Numbered from the stretch's first letter, positions 44,198 to 53,979 are shown. The stretch: DNA of 64,000 bases from Natronococcus sp. A-GB7 (GCF_029688865.1 NZ_JARUKV010000009.1:100285-164284), one strand, 5' to 3'. A program made the numbers and translations. Notes: generated by a model not told the origin, from the sequence alone.

Positions 44198-45679
44198 ATG
44201 AGCGACGAGAGTCAGGAGCTCGGGATCACCGAGACGAAATCGCACAAGCCCGGCGAGTGGTACGCCGAGGTCGTTCAGAAGGCGAACCTCGCCGACTACG
44301 CCCCGATGGGCGGGTTTATCGTCACGAAACCTCGCGGGTACGCGATCTGGGAGGGGATCCAGGACGCACTCGACAGTCGGTTCAAGGCGACCGGGGTCGA
44401 CAACGTCTACTTCCCGATGTTCATCCCCGAGAGCTTCCTCGAGCGCGAGAAGGACGTCGTCGAGGGCTTCGACCCCGAGGTCGCCTGGGTCACCCAGGGC
44501 GGCCACGAGGAACTCGAGGAACGACTCGCGGTGCGACCGACCAGCGAGTCGATCATCGCCCCGTTCATGGCCGACTGGACCCGTAGCCACCGCGACCTAC
44601 CGTTGCGGATCAACCAGTGGTGTTCGGTCGTTCGGTGGGAGGCCACCGAGACGAAGCCGTTCTTCCGGACGAAGGAGTTCATGTGGCAGGAGGGCCACAC
44701 CGCTCACGCCGACGACGCGGGCGCCTGGGAGGAGGTCTGGACCCGTCTGGATCAGTACGAGGAAGTGTACGAGGACGTCCTGGCGATCCCGGTTCTGCGC
44801 GGCAAGAAGCCCGAACACGACAAGTTCCCCGGTGCCGATACGACGACGACCGTCGAGGCGCTGATGCCCGACGGAAAGTCGGTCCAGGGGGCGACGAGCC
44901 ACAACCTCGGCCAGTCCTTTGCGGATGCGTTCGACATCACCTTCGCCGACGAGGACGAGGAAGAGCAGACGGCCTACACGACCTCGTGGGGGCTGTCCTG
45001 GCGCGCGATCGGCGCCCTGATCATGACCCACTCGGACGACCAGGGGCTCGTGCTCCCGCCGACGATCGCGCCGACCCAGGTCGCGATCGTCCCGATCTGG
45101 CAGGCCGACACCAAGGAGGACGTCCTCGAGTACTCGGAGGAGATCGCCGACGAGCTCGAGGACGCCGGAATCCGCGTCGAACTCGACGACCGCGACGAAC
45201 GCAACCCCGGGTTCAAGTTCAACGAACACGAGCTGAACGGCGTCCCGCTGCGACTCGAGATCGGCCCCAACGAGGCCGACGACGGCGAGGTGACGCTGGT
45301 CCACCGCCCGGACAGCGAGAAGGCCGTCGCCGACCGCGAGGGGATCGTCGACACCGTCGAGGACCACCTCGATACCGTCTTCGACAAACTGTACGAGACG
45401 GCCGAGGAGAACCTCGCGGAGAACGTCCGCGAAGCCCACAGCCCCGAGGACATCCTCGGGACGATCGGCAAACACGGCGGCTACGTGAAGACGCCGTGGT
45501 GTGGCGACCAGGCCTGCGAGGAGGCGATCAAGGAGAAGATCGCAGCCGAAATCGTCATGCAGCCACTCGAGGACGAGGGCGGCCAATCTGCGGGTGAGGT
45601 CGTCGAACCCGGCAGCGACGAGTGTGGCGTCTGCGGGGAGTCCGCCGACGAGGTCGCGTACTTCGCGAAGAGCTACTGA
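44198..45679 (+). CDS. proS: Prolyl-tRNA synthetase
   Basis: This 493-residue class II synthetase of the archaeal/eukaryotic type charges tRNA-Pro. Motif 2 region WCSVVRWEATETKPFFRTKEFMWQEGHTAHA (cited by ends) is complete. Motif 3 includes GLVLPPTIAPTQVAIVPI, leading to the anticodon domain. The C-terminal zinc-binding domain has Cys pairs in WCGDQACEE and CGVCG, and the protein ends with the conserved -KSY tyrosine. No editing insertion, as normal for this type. Confidence 0.97.
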   Translation: MSDESQELGITETKSHKPGEWYAEVVQKANLADYAPMGGFIVTKPRGYAIWEGIQDALDSRFKATGVDNVYFPMFIPESFLEREKDVVEGFDPEVAWVTQGGHEELEERLAVRPTSESIIAPFMADWTRSHRDLPLRINQWCSVVRWEATETKPFFRTKEFMWQEGHTAHADDAGAWEEVWTRLDQYEEVYEDVLAIPVLRGKKPEHDKFPGADTTTTVEALMPDGKSVQGATSHNLGQSFADAFDITFADEDEEEQTAYTTSWGLSWRAIGALIMTHSDDQGLVLPPTIAPTQVAIVPIWQADTKEDVLEYSEEIADELEDAGIRVELDDRDERNPGFKFNEHELNGVPLRLEIGPNEADDGEVTLVHRPDSEKAVADREGIVDTVEDHLDTVFDKLYETAEENLAENVREAHSPEDILGTIGKHGGYVKTPWCGDQACEEAIKEKIAAEIVMQPLEDEGGQSAGEVVEPGSDECGVCGESADEVAYFAKSY

Positions 45680-45805
45680 GTCGGCCCGCTATCGCGGCCG
45701 ATCGGCCGCTCGAGGCCGCAGACTGGGTCTTTCGTACGTGCGGATTCTACGTCTACCTAACTCTTTAACCAAATAGTGCTTACCACCCGGGAACGATGTA
45801 CGAGT

Positions 45806-45835
45806 GTGGTGTTCACTCTGGTGGGTGAACACTAC
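45806..45835. repeat. Inverted repeat upstream of gltB
   Basis: gtgttcac (45809-45816) and gtgaacac (45825-45832) pair perfectly. The stem extends by three more positions with one G-T mismatch. The spacing of 8 nt could suit a dimeric regulator or an RNA hairpin. Confidence 0.5.
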
Positions 45836-45957
45836 GTGCCTCTGACACCTTTCCGTACCGTTTCGCCGATCAGCCCCGGGTAGGGATCGGCGGACACCCG
45901 AACTCCTGCCGAAACCACAGTATAAATTATCCAATTAGACCTTATACCTCCTCATAT

Positions 45958-45972
45958 GTGTATATAATACAC
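45958..45972 (+). promoter_or_regulatory. Dyad gtgtatataatacac overlapping a TATA box
   Basis: gtgtat and atacac flank ata, giving a perfect dyad whose centre tatataata looks like a TATA element about 50-60 nt before the gltB ATG. A regulator binding here would block TBP. Confidence 0.5.
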
Positions 45973-46012
45973 TTAGCCATTATGGGGTAGCCTCTTATGG
46001 GAGATCTCCAAA

Positions 46013-46017
46013 GGAGG
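46013..46017 (+). promoter_or_regulatory. Strong Shine-Dalgarno of gltB
   Basis: ggagg within aaaggaggggg ends 4 nt before the ATG at 46022 and fixes this start. Most genes in the window lack such a site. Confidence 0.75.
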
Positions 46018-46021
46018 GGGT

Positions 46022-49000
46022 ATGTCACAGCCACACACTTCGAACACCGATCGTTCTTCGGGGCTCGCCGATCCGGCGGACGAACGATCGAACTGCGGTG
46101 TCGGCGTCGTCATGGATCTCGACGGCGAGGGTGGACACGACGTCGTCGCGGACGGACTCGAACTGCTGGTCAACCTCGAGCACCGCGGAACGACCGGCGC
46201 CGAGAAGGACACCGGCGACGGCGCCGGCATCATGCTCCAGCGACCCGATGCCTTCTTCGCCGACGCTCTCGACGCCGATCTCCCGAACACCTACGCCGTC
46301 GGTTCGCTCTTCTTCCCGACCGACGACACGGCTCGCGAGGAACTCGCCGACATCGTCGAGGGCACTCTCGCCGACTACGACCTCGAGACCCTCGAGTGGC
46401 GCGACGTCCCCACCGACAACGCCGACCTCGGTGCGACCGCCCTCGACTCCGAACCCGACGTCTGGCAGGTTGCCGTCGCACCCGCGGACGACGTCTCCGG
46501 CGAGACGTTCGACCGCCGGCTCTACGTCGCCCGGCGAGCACTCGAGAACGCGGTTGCGAACGCCGACGTCGAGAACAAGGAACGGTTCTACGTCTGCTCG
46601 CTCGACTCGAAGACGATCGTCTACAAGGGCCTGCTCAAGGGCGAGCAGGTCGCTTCCTACTACGAGGATCTGACCGACGAGCGCATGGGGTCGACGTTCG
46701 CGATGGTTCACGAGCGGTTCTCGACGAACACGCTCGGGGCCTGGCATCTCGCCCATCCCTACCGCAACATCATCCACAACGGCGAGTTCAACACCATCAG
46801 AGGGAACATCAACTGGATGCGAGCCCGTGAGACGGACCTCGAGAGCGACGTGCTAGAAGACCTCGAGGCGGTCAAGCCGATCATCGACGACCCCGACCAG
46901 TCCGATACCGCGAGCGTCGACAACGCCCTCGAACTGCTGATGCAGGACGGTCGCGACCTCGAGCACGCGCTGCGGATGCTCGTCCCCGAGGCCTGGCGCG
47001 GCGACGACGCGATGGATCAGGGCCGCAAGGACTGGTACGACTTCCACGCCTCGCTGGTCGAGCCGTGGGACGGTCCCGCGCTGGTCGCCGCCACCGACGG
47101 CGAGCGCGTCGGCGCCGTCCTCGATCGCAACGGATTACGGCCGTGTCGGTACGACGTGACGACCGACAACCGGCTGATCATGGCCAGCGAGGCCGGCGCG
47201 CTCGAGACCGATCCCTCGGAGATCGCCGAGCGCGGTCGCCTCCAGCCCGGCCAGCTGTTTCTCGCCGATCCCGAGGAAGGCCGGGTCATCCCTGACGACG
47301 AGGTCTTCGAGGACCTGACCGACGACCGCTACGGCGAGTGGGTCGAGCGGGAACAGGTCGGCCTCGACGATATCGTCTCGACCGGCGACAGCTCGCCTCG
47401 AGATCCCGTTTCGGCGCTTCGCGACCAGCAGGCCGCCTTCGGCTACACGCACGACGAACTCGAGAACATGATCGAGCCGATGACCCAGAAGGGGAAAGAC
47501 CCCGTCGGCTCGATGGGCGACGACACGCCGCTGTCCGTTCTGACGGAGTTCAACCGTCCCCTGTTCACGTACTTCAAACAGCTGTTCGCGCAGGTGACGA
47601 ACCCGCCGCTTGACTACATCCGCGAGGAGCTGGTCACCTCAATGGAGAGCCGGCTGGGCTACCAGCGCAACCTCCTCGAGGAGTCGCCCGAACACGCCCG
47701 CCAGCTCGTGCTCGACTCGCCGATCCTCACGGACGCCGAACTCGAGTCGATCCGCGACTGCTCGGCCAACGACATCACGGCCGCGACGATCGACATCACC
47801 TACGAGCTCGAGAGCGACGAGCCGGGCGCGGATCTCGAAGCCGCGATCGAGCGCGTCCGCGAGGACGCCATCGAGGCCATCGAGGCCGGCCACGACGTGC
47901 TGATCCTCTCGGATCGGGGCGTCGACGCCGACCGCGCGGCGATCCCGAGCCTGCTGGCGACCGGTGGCGTCCACCACCACCTCGTTCGCAACGGGCTTCG
48001 CAACCACGTCGGCCTCGTCGTCGAGTCCGCCGACCCCCGAACCGTCCACCACTTCGCGACGCTGGTCGGGTACGGCGCGGGCGCGGTCAACCCGTACCTG
48101 GCCTACCAGACGATCGCGGACATCACCGCCGGCCCCGACGGCGCCGAGACCGAACTCGCGATCGACGCCTACGTCGACGCCGTCGAGGACGGGCTGTTGA
48201 AGATCATGGCCAAGATGGGGATCTCGACGGTCGAGAGCTACCAGGGCGCCCAGATCTTCGAGGCCGTCGGCCTCAACGGTGGTCTCGTCGAGGAGTACTT
48301 CGAGGGAACCGAGAACCGAACCGAGGGCGTCGGGCTCGCCGAACTCGAGGCCGACGTCCGCGAGCGACACGAGGCGGCGTTCGGCGCCGAGGACTCGAAG
48401 CTCGACCGCCACGGCGAGTTCGAACACCGCTCGAGCGGAATTCATCACCAGTGGAACCCCGACACCGTCGGCGCGCTCCAGCAGTCGGTCCGAGCGAATG
48501 ACTACGAGCGCTACCAGGAGTTCGCCGCCCAGATCAACGACCAACAGCAGAACCTCCAGACGCTGCGGGGCCTGCTCGAGTTCGACTCCGATCGGGAGTC
48601 GATCCCGGTCGAGGACGTCGAGCCGATCGCCGACGTTGTCCAGCGGTTCTCGACGGCAGCGATGAGTCTCGGCTCGCTGTCGCCGGAGGCCCACGAGAAC
48701 AACTCGATCGCGATGAACCGCATCGGCGCCAAGAGCAACTCGGGGGAGGGCGGCGAACCGCCCGAACGGTTCAACACCGAGCGCGAATGCAACGTCAAGC
48801 AGGTGGCCTCCGGCCGGTTCGGCGTCACCTCGACCTATCTCTCGAACGCCGACGAGCTCCAGATCAAGATGGCCCAGGGGAGCAAGCCCGGCGAGGGCGG
48901 CCACCTCCCGGGTGAGAAGGTAAACGAGATGATCGCCCACGTCCGCAAGTCCACGCCGGGCGTCGGACTGATCTCGCCCCCGCCGCTGCACGACATCTAC

Positions 49001-50569
49001 TCGATCGAGGACCTCAAACAGCTGATCTTCGATCTCAAGGCCGCCAACGAGAACGCGGACATCAACGTCAAGCTCGTCTCGGAAGCGGGGATCGGAACCG
49101 TCGCAGCCGGCGTCGCGAAGGCCAACGCCGACGTGGTCCACATCTCGGGTCACTCCGGCGGCACCGGCGCCTCGCCCCGCACGTCGATCAAGAGCGCCGG
49201 CCTCCCCTGGGAGCTCGGTCTCGCCGAGGCAAATCAGATGCTCCGCCAGACGGGACTTCGCGATCGGATTCGGGTCTCGGCCGACGGCGGAATGAAGACC
49301 GGTCGGGACGTCGCCGTCGCCGCGCTCCTTGGTGCGGAGGAGTACGTCTTCGGGACCGCCCCGCTGGTCACCTCGGGCTGCGTGATGGCCCGACAGTGTC
49401 ACAAGAACACCTGTCCCGTCGGCGTCGCGACCCAGCGCGAGGACCTCCGAAAGCGGTTCCCCGGCGAGCCCGAGCACGTCATCAACTACATGACGTTCAT
49501 CGCCCAGGAGCTCCGGGAGATCATGGCCGAACTCGGCTTCGAGACCGTCGACGAGATGATCGGCCGCGTCGAGGTCTTAGAGCAGCGCACGGACGTCGAT
49601 CACCCGAAGGCCCGCAACGTCGATCTCTCGGCCGTGCTGGCCGAGCCCGCAGGCGACGTCCGTCACAAGATCCGCGAGCAGGACCACGAGCTCGACGACC
49701 AGCTCGACCGCGAACTCATCGACGCCGCGAGCGACGCGATCGAGGACCAGTCACCGGTCACGCTCGCGGCCGACGTGACCAACGTCGACCGCGCGGTCGG
49801 CGCGATGCTCTCGAACCGCATCACCGACCGCTACGGCGAGCCCGGCCTGCCCGAGGACACTGTCACCGTCGACCTCGAGGGGACCGCCGGTCAGAGCTTC
49901 GGCGCGTTCCTCGCCAGCGGCGTCTCGATGCACCTCGAGGGGAGCTCCAACGACTACGTCGGCAAGGGGCTCTCGGGCGGGAAGCTCACCGTCCGGACGC
50001 CCGAAACCGCGAGCTACGATCCGACCGAGAACGTCGCGATCGGCAACGTCGCACTGTACGGCGCGACCGACGGCCAGCTGTACGTCAACGGGGTCGCCGG
50101 CGAGCGCTTCGCCGTCCGTAACTCCGGAGCGAAGGCCGTCGTCGAGGGTGTCGGCGACCACGGCTGCGAGTACATGACCGGGGGCGTCGTCGCCGTGCTC
50201 GGCGAGACGGGCAAGAACTTCGCGGCCGGCATGTCCGGCGGCGTCGCCTACGTCTACGACCCCGACACCGACTTCGCCGACCGCGCCAACACCGGCATGG
50301 TCTCGCTGCACGACGACCTCGAGGAGCGCGACGTCGAGATGCTGCGCCGACTCGTCGAGAACCACGTCGCCTACACCGGCTCCGAACGGGGCCGCGAGCT
50401 GCTCGCGAACTGGGAGCGCGCCCTCGAGTCGTTCGTGAAGGTGATGCCCGAGGCCTACCACGAGGCGATCACCGAGCAGGGCAGCGACGACGTCCGCAGC
50501 GAACTGCCGGGCGCGCCCGAGACGCCCGCCGACGCCGAGTCGACGGAGTTCGCCGCGAGCGACGACTAA
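46022..50569 (+). CDS. gltB: Glutamate synthase large subunit
   Basis: This 1515-residue enzyme makes two glutamates from glutamine and 2-oxoglutarate. The class-II amidotransferase nucleophile is Cys25 (SNCGVGVV), exposed after removal of a 24-residue propeptide. The FMN domain shows GVGLISPPPLHDIYS and HISGHSGGTGASPRTSIK (ends cited). A [3Fe-4S] site has Cys1120, Cys1126 and Cys1131 (CX5CX4C). GXGXG repeats close the protein. No small NADPH subunit gene is nearby, so electrons probably come from ferredoxin. Confidence 0.96.
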   Translation: MSQPHTSNTDRSSGLADPADERSNCGVGVVMDLDGEGGHDVVADGLELLVNLEHRGTTGAEKDTGDGAGIMLQRPDAFFADALDADLPNTYAVGSLFFPTDDTAREELADIVEGTLADYDLETLEWRDVPTDNADLGATALDSEPDVWQVAVAPADDVSGETFDRRLYVARRALENAVANADVENKERFYVCSLDSKTIVYKGLLKGEQVASYYEDLTDERMGSTFAMVHERFSTNTLGAWHLAHPYRNIIHNGEFNTIRGNINWMRARETDLESDVLEDLEAVKPIIDDPDQSDTASVDNALELLMQDGRDLEHALRMLVPEAWRGDDAMDQGRKDWYDFHASLVEPWDGPALVAATDGERVGAVLDRNGLRPCRYDVTTDNRLIMASEAGALETDPSEIAERGRLQPGQLFLADPEEGRVIPDDEVFEDLTDDRYGEWVEREQVGLDDIVSTGDSSPRDPVSALRDQQAAFGYTHDELENMIEPMTQKGKDPVGSMGDDTPLSVLTEFNRPLFTYFKQLFAQVTNPPLDYIREELVTSMESRLGYQRNLLEESPEHARQLVLDSPILTDAELESIRDCSANDITAATIDITYELESDEPGADLEAAIERVREDAIEAIEAGHDVLILSDRGVDADRAAIPSLLATGGVHHHLVRNGLRNHVGLVVESADPRTVHHFATLVGYGAGAVNPYLAYQTIADITAGPDGAETELAIDAYVDAVEDGLLKIMAKMGISTVESYQGAQIFEAVGLNGGLVEEYFEGTENRTEGVGLAELEADVRERHEAAFGAEDSKLDRHGEFEHRSSGIHHQWNPDTVGALQQSVRANDYERYQEFAAQINDQQQNLQTLRGLLEFDSDRESIPVEDVEPIADVVQRFSTAAMSLGSLSPEAHENNSIAMNRIGAKSNSGEGGEPPERFNTERECNVKQVASGRFGVTSTYLSNADELQIKMAQGSKPGEGGHLPGEKVNEMIAHVRKSTPGVGLISPPPLHDIYSIEDLKQLIFDLKAANENADINVKLVSEAGIGTVAAGVAKANADVVHISGHSGGTGASPRTSIKSAGLPWELGLAEANQMLRQTGLRDRIRVSADGGMKTGRDVAVAALLGAEEYVFGTAPLVTSGCVMARQCHKNTCPVGVATQREDLRKRFPGEPEHVINYMTFIAQELREIMAELGFETVDEMIGRVEVLEQRTDVDHPKARNVDLSAVLAEPAGDVRHKIREQDHELDDQLDRELIDAASDAIEDQSPVTLAADVTNVDRAVGAMLSNRITDRYGEPGLPEDTVTVDLEGTAGQSFGAFLASGVSMHLEGSSNDYVGKGLSGGKLTVRTPETASYDPTENVAIGNVALYGATDGQLYVNGVAGERFAVRNSGAKAVVEGVGDHGCEYMTGGVVAVLGETGKNFAAGMSGGVAYVYDPDTDFADRANTGMVSLHDDLEERDVEMLRRLVENHVAYTGSERGRELLANWERALESFVKVMPEAYHEAITEQGSDDVRSELPGAPETPADAESTEFAASDD

Positions 50570-50586
50570 CGCCCGAGCTCTCGTTT

Positions 50587-51051
50587 TCAGTCGTCGGAGT
50601 CGGAGCCCACGTACGACGCCGCGTAGCCGATCAGCGCGGCGTTGAGGGCGACCAGGGCGACCAGCAACAGCCGCGGGTCGTCCACGGGTCCGACGGCGAG
50701 TGCCGCCAGCGCGCCGATCCCGAGAAGCGCCAGTCCGATCGCCAGCAGTCGATCGAGGTGCGGATCGTAGTCGAACGAAACTGCCTCCCGAATCCGGTCG
50801 TCCTCGCGCTCCCGGCGCTCGCGGTACCGTTCGGCGCGGGGGTCGTCCTCGGGAACCGATCGGAGCCCGAACGTCAGCAGGCCGTCGAGACCGGTACGTG
50901 CTCTCGCGACCGTTCCGCAGGTGAACGCGACGAACAGCAACACGACGACGGTGATCCCGGAACCGAGCGCTGCGGCGGGCACCAACAGTAGCGCGGCGAG
51001 GACCGCGACCACCGCCGCGATCCGCTCGAGTCGAGTCGGGACGAGGTCCAC
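50587..51051 (-). CDS. Four-helix membrane protein with charged loop
   Basis: This 154-residue protein has two N-terminal helices (about 10-29 and 33-48), a highly charged cytoplasmic loop (DDPRAERYRERREREDDRIRE, cited by part), then two helices (about 101-120 and 124-146). No known motif. Convergent with gltB, 17 nt away. Function unknown. Confidence 0.72.
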   Translation of the reverse strand: MDLVPTRLERIAAVVAVLAALLLVPAAALGSGITVVVLLFVAFTCGTVARARTGLDGLLTFGLRSVPEDDPRAERYRERREREDDRIREAVSFDYDPHLDRLLAIGLALLGIGALAALAVGPVDDPRLLLVALVALNAALIGYAASYVGSDSDD

Positions 51052-51160
51052 GTCGCCTTCGCCTTTCGTATCATTCTACAAGGGGGTTCCGATCGTGAGC
51101 CCGAGCGCTCGCCGTCTTGGCCCATCGTCGTGCGGCGAGACAGAGATCGGCAACCGACTG

Positions 51161-51754
51161 CTACCGCCCCAGCGTGTGGAACTCCTCGTTGGGACGCATT
51201 CCGGCGAACATCGCCAGCCGGTTGCTCAGGTTGTAGAAGGCCGTCACCGAGGCGATGTCCCACAGCGCCTCCTCGCTGAAACCGGCCTCGCGCAGCGCCT
51301 CGAGATCGGCCTCCTCGAGCTCGGTCGGGCGCTCGGTGAGTTTCACGGCGACGTCCAACATGGTTCGATGAGCGTCGTTGATGTCGGCAGTGCGGTAGTT
51401 CGCGACCAGCTGGTCGGCGAGCAACGGATCGTCGGCGTAGATCCGCACGAGCGCGCCGTGGGCGACGTTGCAGTAGTAGCAGTGGTTGACGCCGGAGACG
51501 GCGACCACGATCATCTCGATCTCCTCGCGCTCGAGGGCGGTGTCCTCGACTAAGGCGTCGTGGTAGTCGAAGAAGGCTCGGAAGTGCGACGGTTTGTACG
51601 CCAGTGCGGAGAACACGTTCGGCGTGAAGCCGGCTCGGTCGGTCTCCTCGTCGATCCGCTCTTGCAGGTCTCCGGGGAGCTCCTCGTAATCGGGTACCGG
51701 AAATCGGTCCATCGCATCGTCGCGTAGTTCGGGGTCGACGTCCGTCTCGGACAT
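51161..51754 (-). CDS. AhpD-like peroxidase-related protein (CMD family)
   Basis: The 197-residue protein belongs to the carboxymuconolactone-decarboxylase/AhpD fold. The redox motif is HCYYCNVAHG, with the C-x2-C pair and following His of AhpD proteins, near residues 93-101. The N-terminal TPNVFSALAYKPSHFRAFF helix and C-terminal FYNLSNRLAMFAGMRPNEEF fit the peroxidase-related subgroup. Reduction of hydroperoxides is inferred from the family. Confidence 0.88.
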   Translation of the reverse strand: MSETDVDPELRDDAMDRFPVPDYEELPGDLQERIDEETDRAGFTPNVFSALAYKPSHFRAFFDYHDALVEDTALEREEIEMIVVAVSGVNHCYYCNVAHGALVRIYADDPLLADQLVANYRTADINDAHRTMLDVAVKLTERPTELEEADLEALREAGFSEEALWDIASVTAFYNLSNRLAMFAGMRPNEEFHTLGR

Positions 51755-51786
51755 GCCCTCGGGTTCGCGGCCGATCCGTATAACGT

Positions 51787-52212
51787 CTAGTCGCCTTCGG
51801 GCCGGATCCCGAGGACCCCGCCAGCGTCGTCGGCCGCCTCGAGCAGCGTCTCGAGACCGGGCGTCTCGAGCAGGTGGGACCCGCAGTCACAGTCCGAGGA
51901 TCCGAAGTCGGGAACCGCCTTCCCGGGGAGCGAGGCGGCGAGGTCGCACTCCCGGTCGGCGTCGGGGAATCTGACGGTCGCCTCGAGGCTCGCCGCCTCG
52001 CTGCCCAGCAGGTAGTCGACGTGCCAGTGGCGAACGTCGCGCTCCCCTCGGGCCAGTTCGCGGTGGCGGTCGAGCCGCGCGAACCCGCCGGGGCCGAAGG
52101 CGCTGCCGACGTAGGCGTACGTCTCGGCCGCGAACTCGCACTCGCCGAGCGCGCCGACCTCGAGCGAGAGCGGTCGTTCGACGTCGATCGCCAGGACGTA
52201 GGTTCCGCTCAT
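51787..52212 (-). CDS. GIY-YIG nuclease family protein (DUF123)
   Basis: This 141-residue protein has GTYVLAIDVERP near its start and AYVGSAFGPGGFARLDRH near residue 34, the GIY...YIG-like pair of the DUF123 branch. HWHVDYLLG and a Cys pair CDCGSHLL follow. DUF123 is known as a stand-alone domain or fused to endonuclease III in archaea. Nuclease activity is plausible but unproven. It ends 32 nt upstream of the AhpD-like gene on the same strand. Confidence 0.82.
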   Translation of the reverse strand: MSGTYVLAIDVERPLSLEVGALGECEFAAETYAYVGSAFGPGGFARLDRHRELARGERDVRHWHVDYLLGSEAASLEATVRFPDADRECDLAASLPGKAVPDFGSSDCDCGSHLLETPGLETLLEAADDAGGVLGIRPEGD

Positions 52213-52253
52213 ACCGATCGCTACCCGGTGTGCCAGGAAAACGACGGCGATCC

Positions 52254-52739
52254 CTACCGCTCGCGGTCGCCGTCGTCCTCGTCCTCGGTCCAGCCGCCCG
52301 ACTCGTCGCGGAGTCGGTCCTGGTCGTGCTCGAGTCCGCCGCCGGATCGGTCTCCCGTCTCGGCGTCGGGGACTGGATCCTCGTCTTCGTCCTCGTCCTC
52401 GTCGTCGGTCACCTCGGCTTCGCGGGTCGGCTCCTGGCCGGTCTCGTCGCCCGCAGCGCCGGGGGTCGCAGCGGTCTCCGTCGCGTCGGGAGTTCCGTCG
52501 TCGGTACCCTCGAGTCCCCCTTGCTCGGAGCGGTGCTGGCGTCCCGACTCGCTGCCCCCGGGTCGCTGACGGTTCGCGTCGCCCTTGGCGGGATCGCGGT
52601 CGGGTCGCTCGTCGCTCGCGGAATCGCGCTGGGCCGTGCGTTCCTGCCGTTCGGGCTCCCCGAGCTCGTCGTCGGCGTCGGTTTCGTCCTCTGTCCCTCG
52701 ATCGCGGTCCTGTCCTCGGTCGTCGGTTCGGTCTGTCAT
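52254..52739 (-). CDS. Disordered acidic protein
   Basis: The ATG at 52739 gives 161 residues with almost no hydrophobic side chains: Asp, Glu, Arg, Gly, Gln, Thr and Ser throughout, including EDEDEDED. The opposite strand gives a hydrophobic-looking frame, but local codon preference and composition favour this strand. No domain, signal or membrane segment. Probably a natively disordered cytosolic protein of unknown role. Confidence 0.6.
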   Translation of the reverse strand: MTDRTDDRGQDRDRGTEDETDADDELGEPERQERTAQRDSASDERPDRDPAKGDANRQRPGGSESGRQHRSEQGGLEGTDDGTPDATETAATPGAAGDETGQEPTREAEVTDDEDEDEDEDPVPDAETGDRSGGGLEHDQDRLRDESGGWTEDEDDGDRER

Positions 52740-52906
52740 AGTCGAATAGGGTGGCTCGCGGACGCTTGCTGACGGTCGCGCTTCGGACGGGGGTTGGCCG
52801 ATGAGTCGGATAAGGCCGGGGCGCGCGCTCGCTTGCATGTGACTCACACGGTACCGACGACGACCGCGTCCGTCACCGTTTTCCCCCGAAGCGACGACCG
52901 TCGATC

Positions 52907-53896
52907 ATGGACGACGCACTCGTTATCGGCGGCACGCGCTTCATCGGCCGCCACCTCGTCGAGGAACTGCTCGAGCACGGTTACGACGTAACGATCCTCA
53001 ACCGTGGAAGTCACGAGAACCCCTTCGCCGACGACGACCGCGTCCGTCGGATCGAGGGCGATCGAACGAACGACTCGGCGCTCGAGGCGGCCGCACTCGA
53101 GGTCGATCCCGACGCCGTCTTCGACTGCGTCGCCTACTACCCGAAGGACGTCCAGGCGGCGACCCGGATCTTCGACGACTGCGAGGCGTACGTCTTCGTC
53201 TCGAGCGGCGCGGCCTACGGTCGCGAGGAGATCCCCAAGCGGGAGGACGAAACGCCGCTGGCGGACTGCAGTCCGGAGCAGGCCGTCGACGACTCCGGCG
53301 CGACCTACGGCCCGCGCAAGGCCGAGGGCGATCGAGCGGTGTTCGCCGCCGCAGAGCGCGGGGTCCGGGCCATGTCCGTCAGACCCTGTATCGTGTATGG
53401 CCCCCACGACTACACCGAACGACTCGATTTCTGGATCGACCGCGTCAACCGTTTCGACCGGGTCGTCGTCCCCGGCGACGGGACGAACGTCTGGCACCGC
53501 GCGTACGTCGAGGACGTGGCCAGCGCCCTGCGGATCGTCGCCGAGCGCGGCGAGGCGGGCGAAGCCTACAACGTCGGCGACCGACGGCTCGCCACGCTCG
53601 AGGAGATGGTCGAGTTGATCGCCGAGCAGTTGGACACTACGGTCGACGTCGTCACCGCCGGCCCCCGCGAACTCGAAGCGGGCTCCATCGAGCCCGACGA
53701 CTACGTCCTCTACCGGGAGTACCCTCATATCCTCTCGACCGCCAAACTCGCGGCCCTGGGCTGGGAGCCGACGCCGATCGACGAGGCGATGGCCCGCTCG
53801 GTCGCGGACCACCTCGAGAGCGACCGCGACGGGAGCGAACACGAGCCCGACCGCGAGAGCGAGGAGCGCGTGCTGGGGATTCTCGACACCTTCTGA
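52907..53896 (+). CDS. NAD-dependent epimerase/dehydratase-family protein
   Basis: This 329-residue extended SDR has the cofactor motif GGTRFIGRHLVEELL at the N-terminus, SSGAAYG (Ser-site) near residue 97, and YGPRK (catalytic Tyr-x3-Lys). VRPCIVYGPHDY near 157 and HRAYVEDVASAL near 193 match atypical SDRs related to RNA-binding chloroplast CSP41-like proteins and sugar epimerases. Substrate undetermined. The C-terminal tail is acidic. Confidence 0.87.
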   Translation: MDDALVIGGTRFIGRHLVEELLEHGYDVTILNRGSHENPFADDDRVRRIEGDRTNDSALEAAALEVDPDAVFDCVAYYPKDVQAATRIFDDCEAYVFVSSGAAYGREEIPKREDETPLADCSPEQAVDDSGATYGPRKAEGDRAVFAAAERGVRAMSVRPCIVYGPHDYTERLDFWIDRVNRFDRVVVPGDGTNVWHRAYVEDVASALRIVAERGEAGEAYNVGDRRLATLEEMVELIAEQLDTTVDVVTAGPRELEAGSIEPDDYVLYREYPHILSTAKLAALGWEPTPIDEAMARSVADHLESDRDGSEHEPDRESEERVLGILDTF

Positions 53897-53950
53897 CTGC
53901 CGACCGCTCCTCGAGCGCCCGTCGGCGGTCGTGTCGGCGAGCAACAACAC

Positions 53951-53957
53951 GTATATC
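53951..53957 (+). promoter_or_regulatory. TATA-like box of egsA
   Basis: gtatatc ends 22 nt before the egsA ATG at 53980, consistent with a short-leader or leaderless message. Confidence 0.5.
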
Positions 53958-53979
53958 CCGGTGGTGACTCAGCTACCGT

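Larger units (their letters stand above)
45680..46021. other. Long regulatory upstream region of gltB
   Basis: The 342 bases hold no gene. They contain an 8-bp inverted repeat (45809-45832), an AT-rich tract with a 15-nt dyad over a TATA-like core (45958-45972), and a strong ribosome-binding site just before gltB. Confidence 0.6.

Noticed and set aside
52230..52772. 180-codon hydrophobic plus-strand frame
   Set aside because: Antisense of an acidic, disordered minus-strand protein; complements of Asp/Glu codons read as Val/Leu/Phe/Ser and mimic membrane segments.
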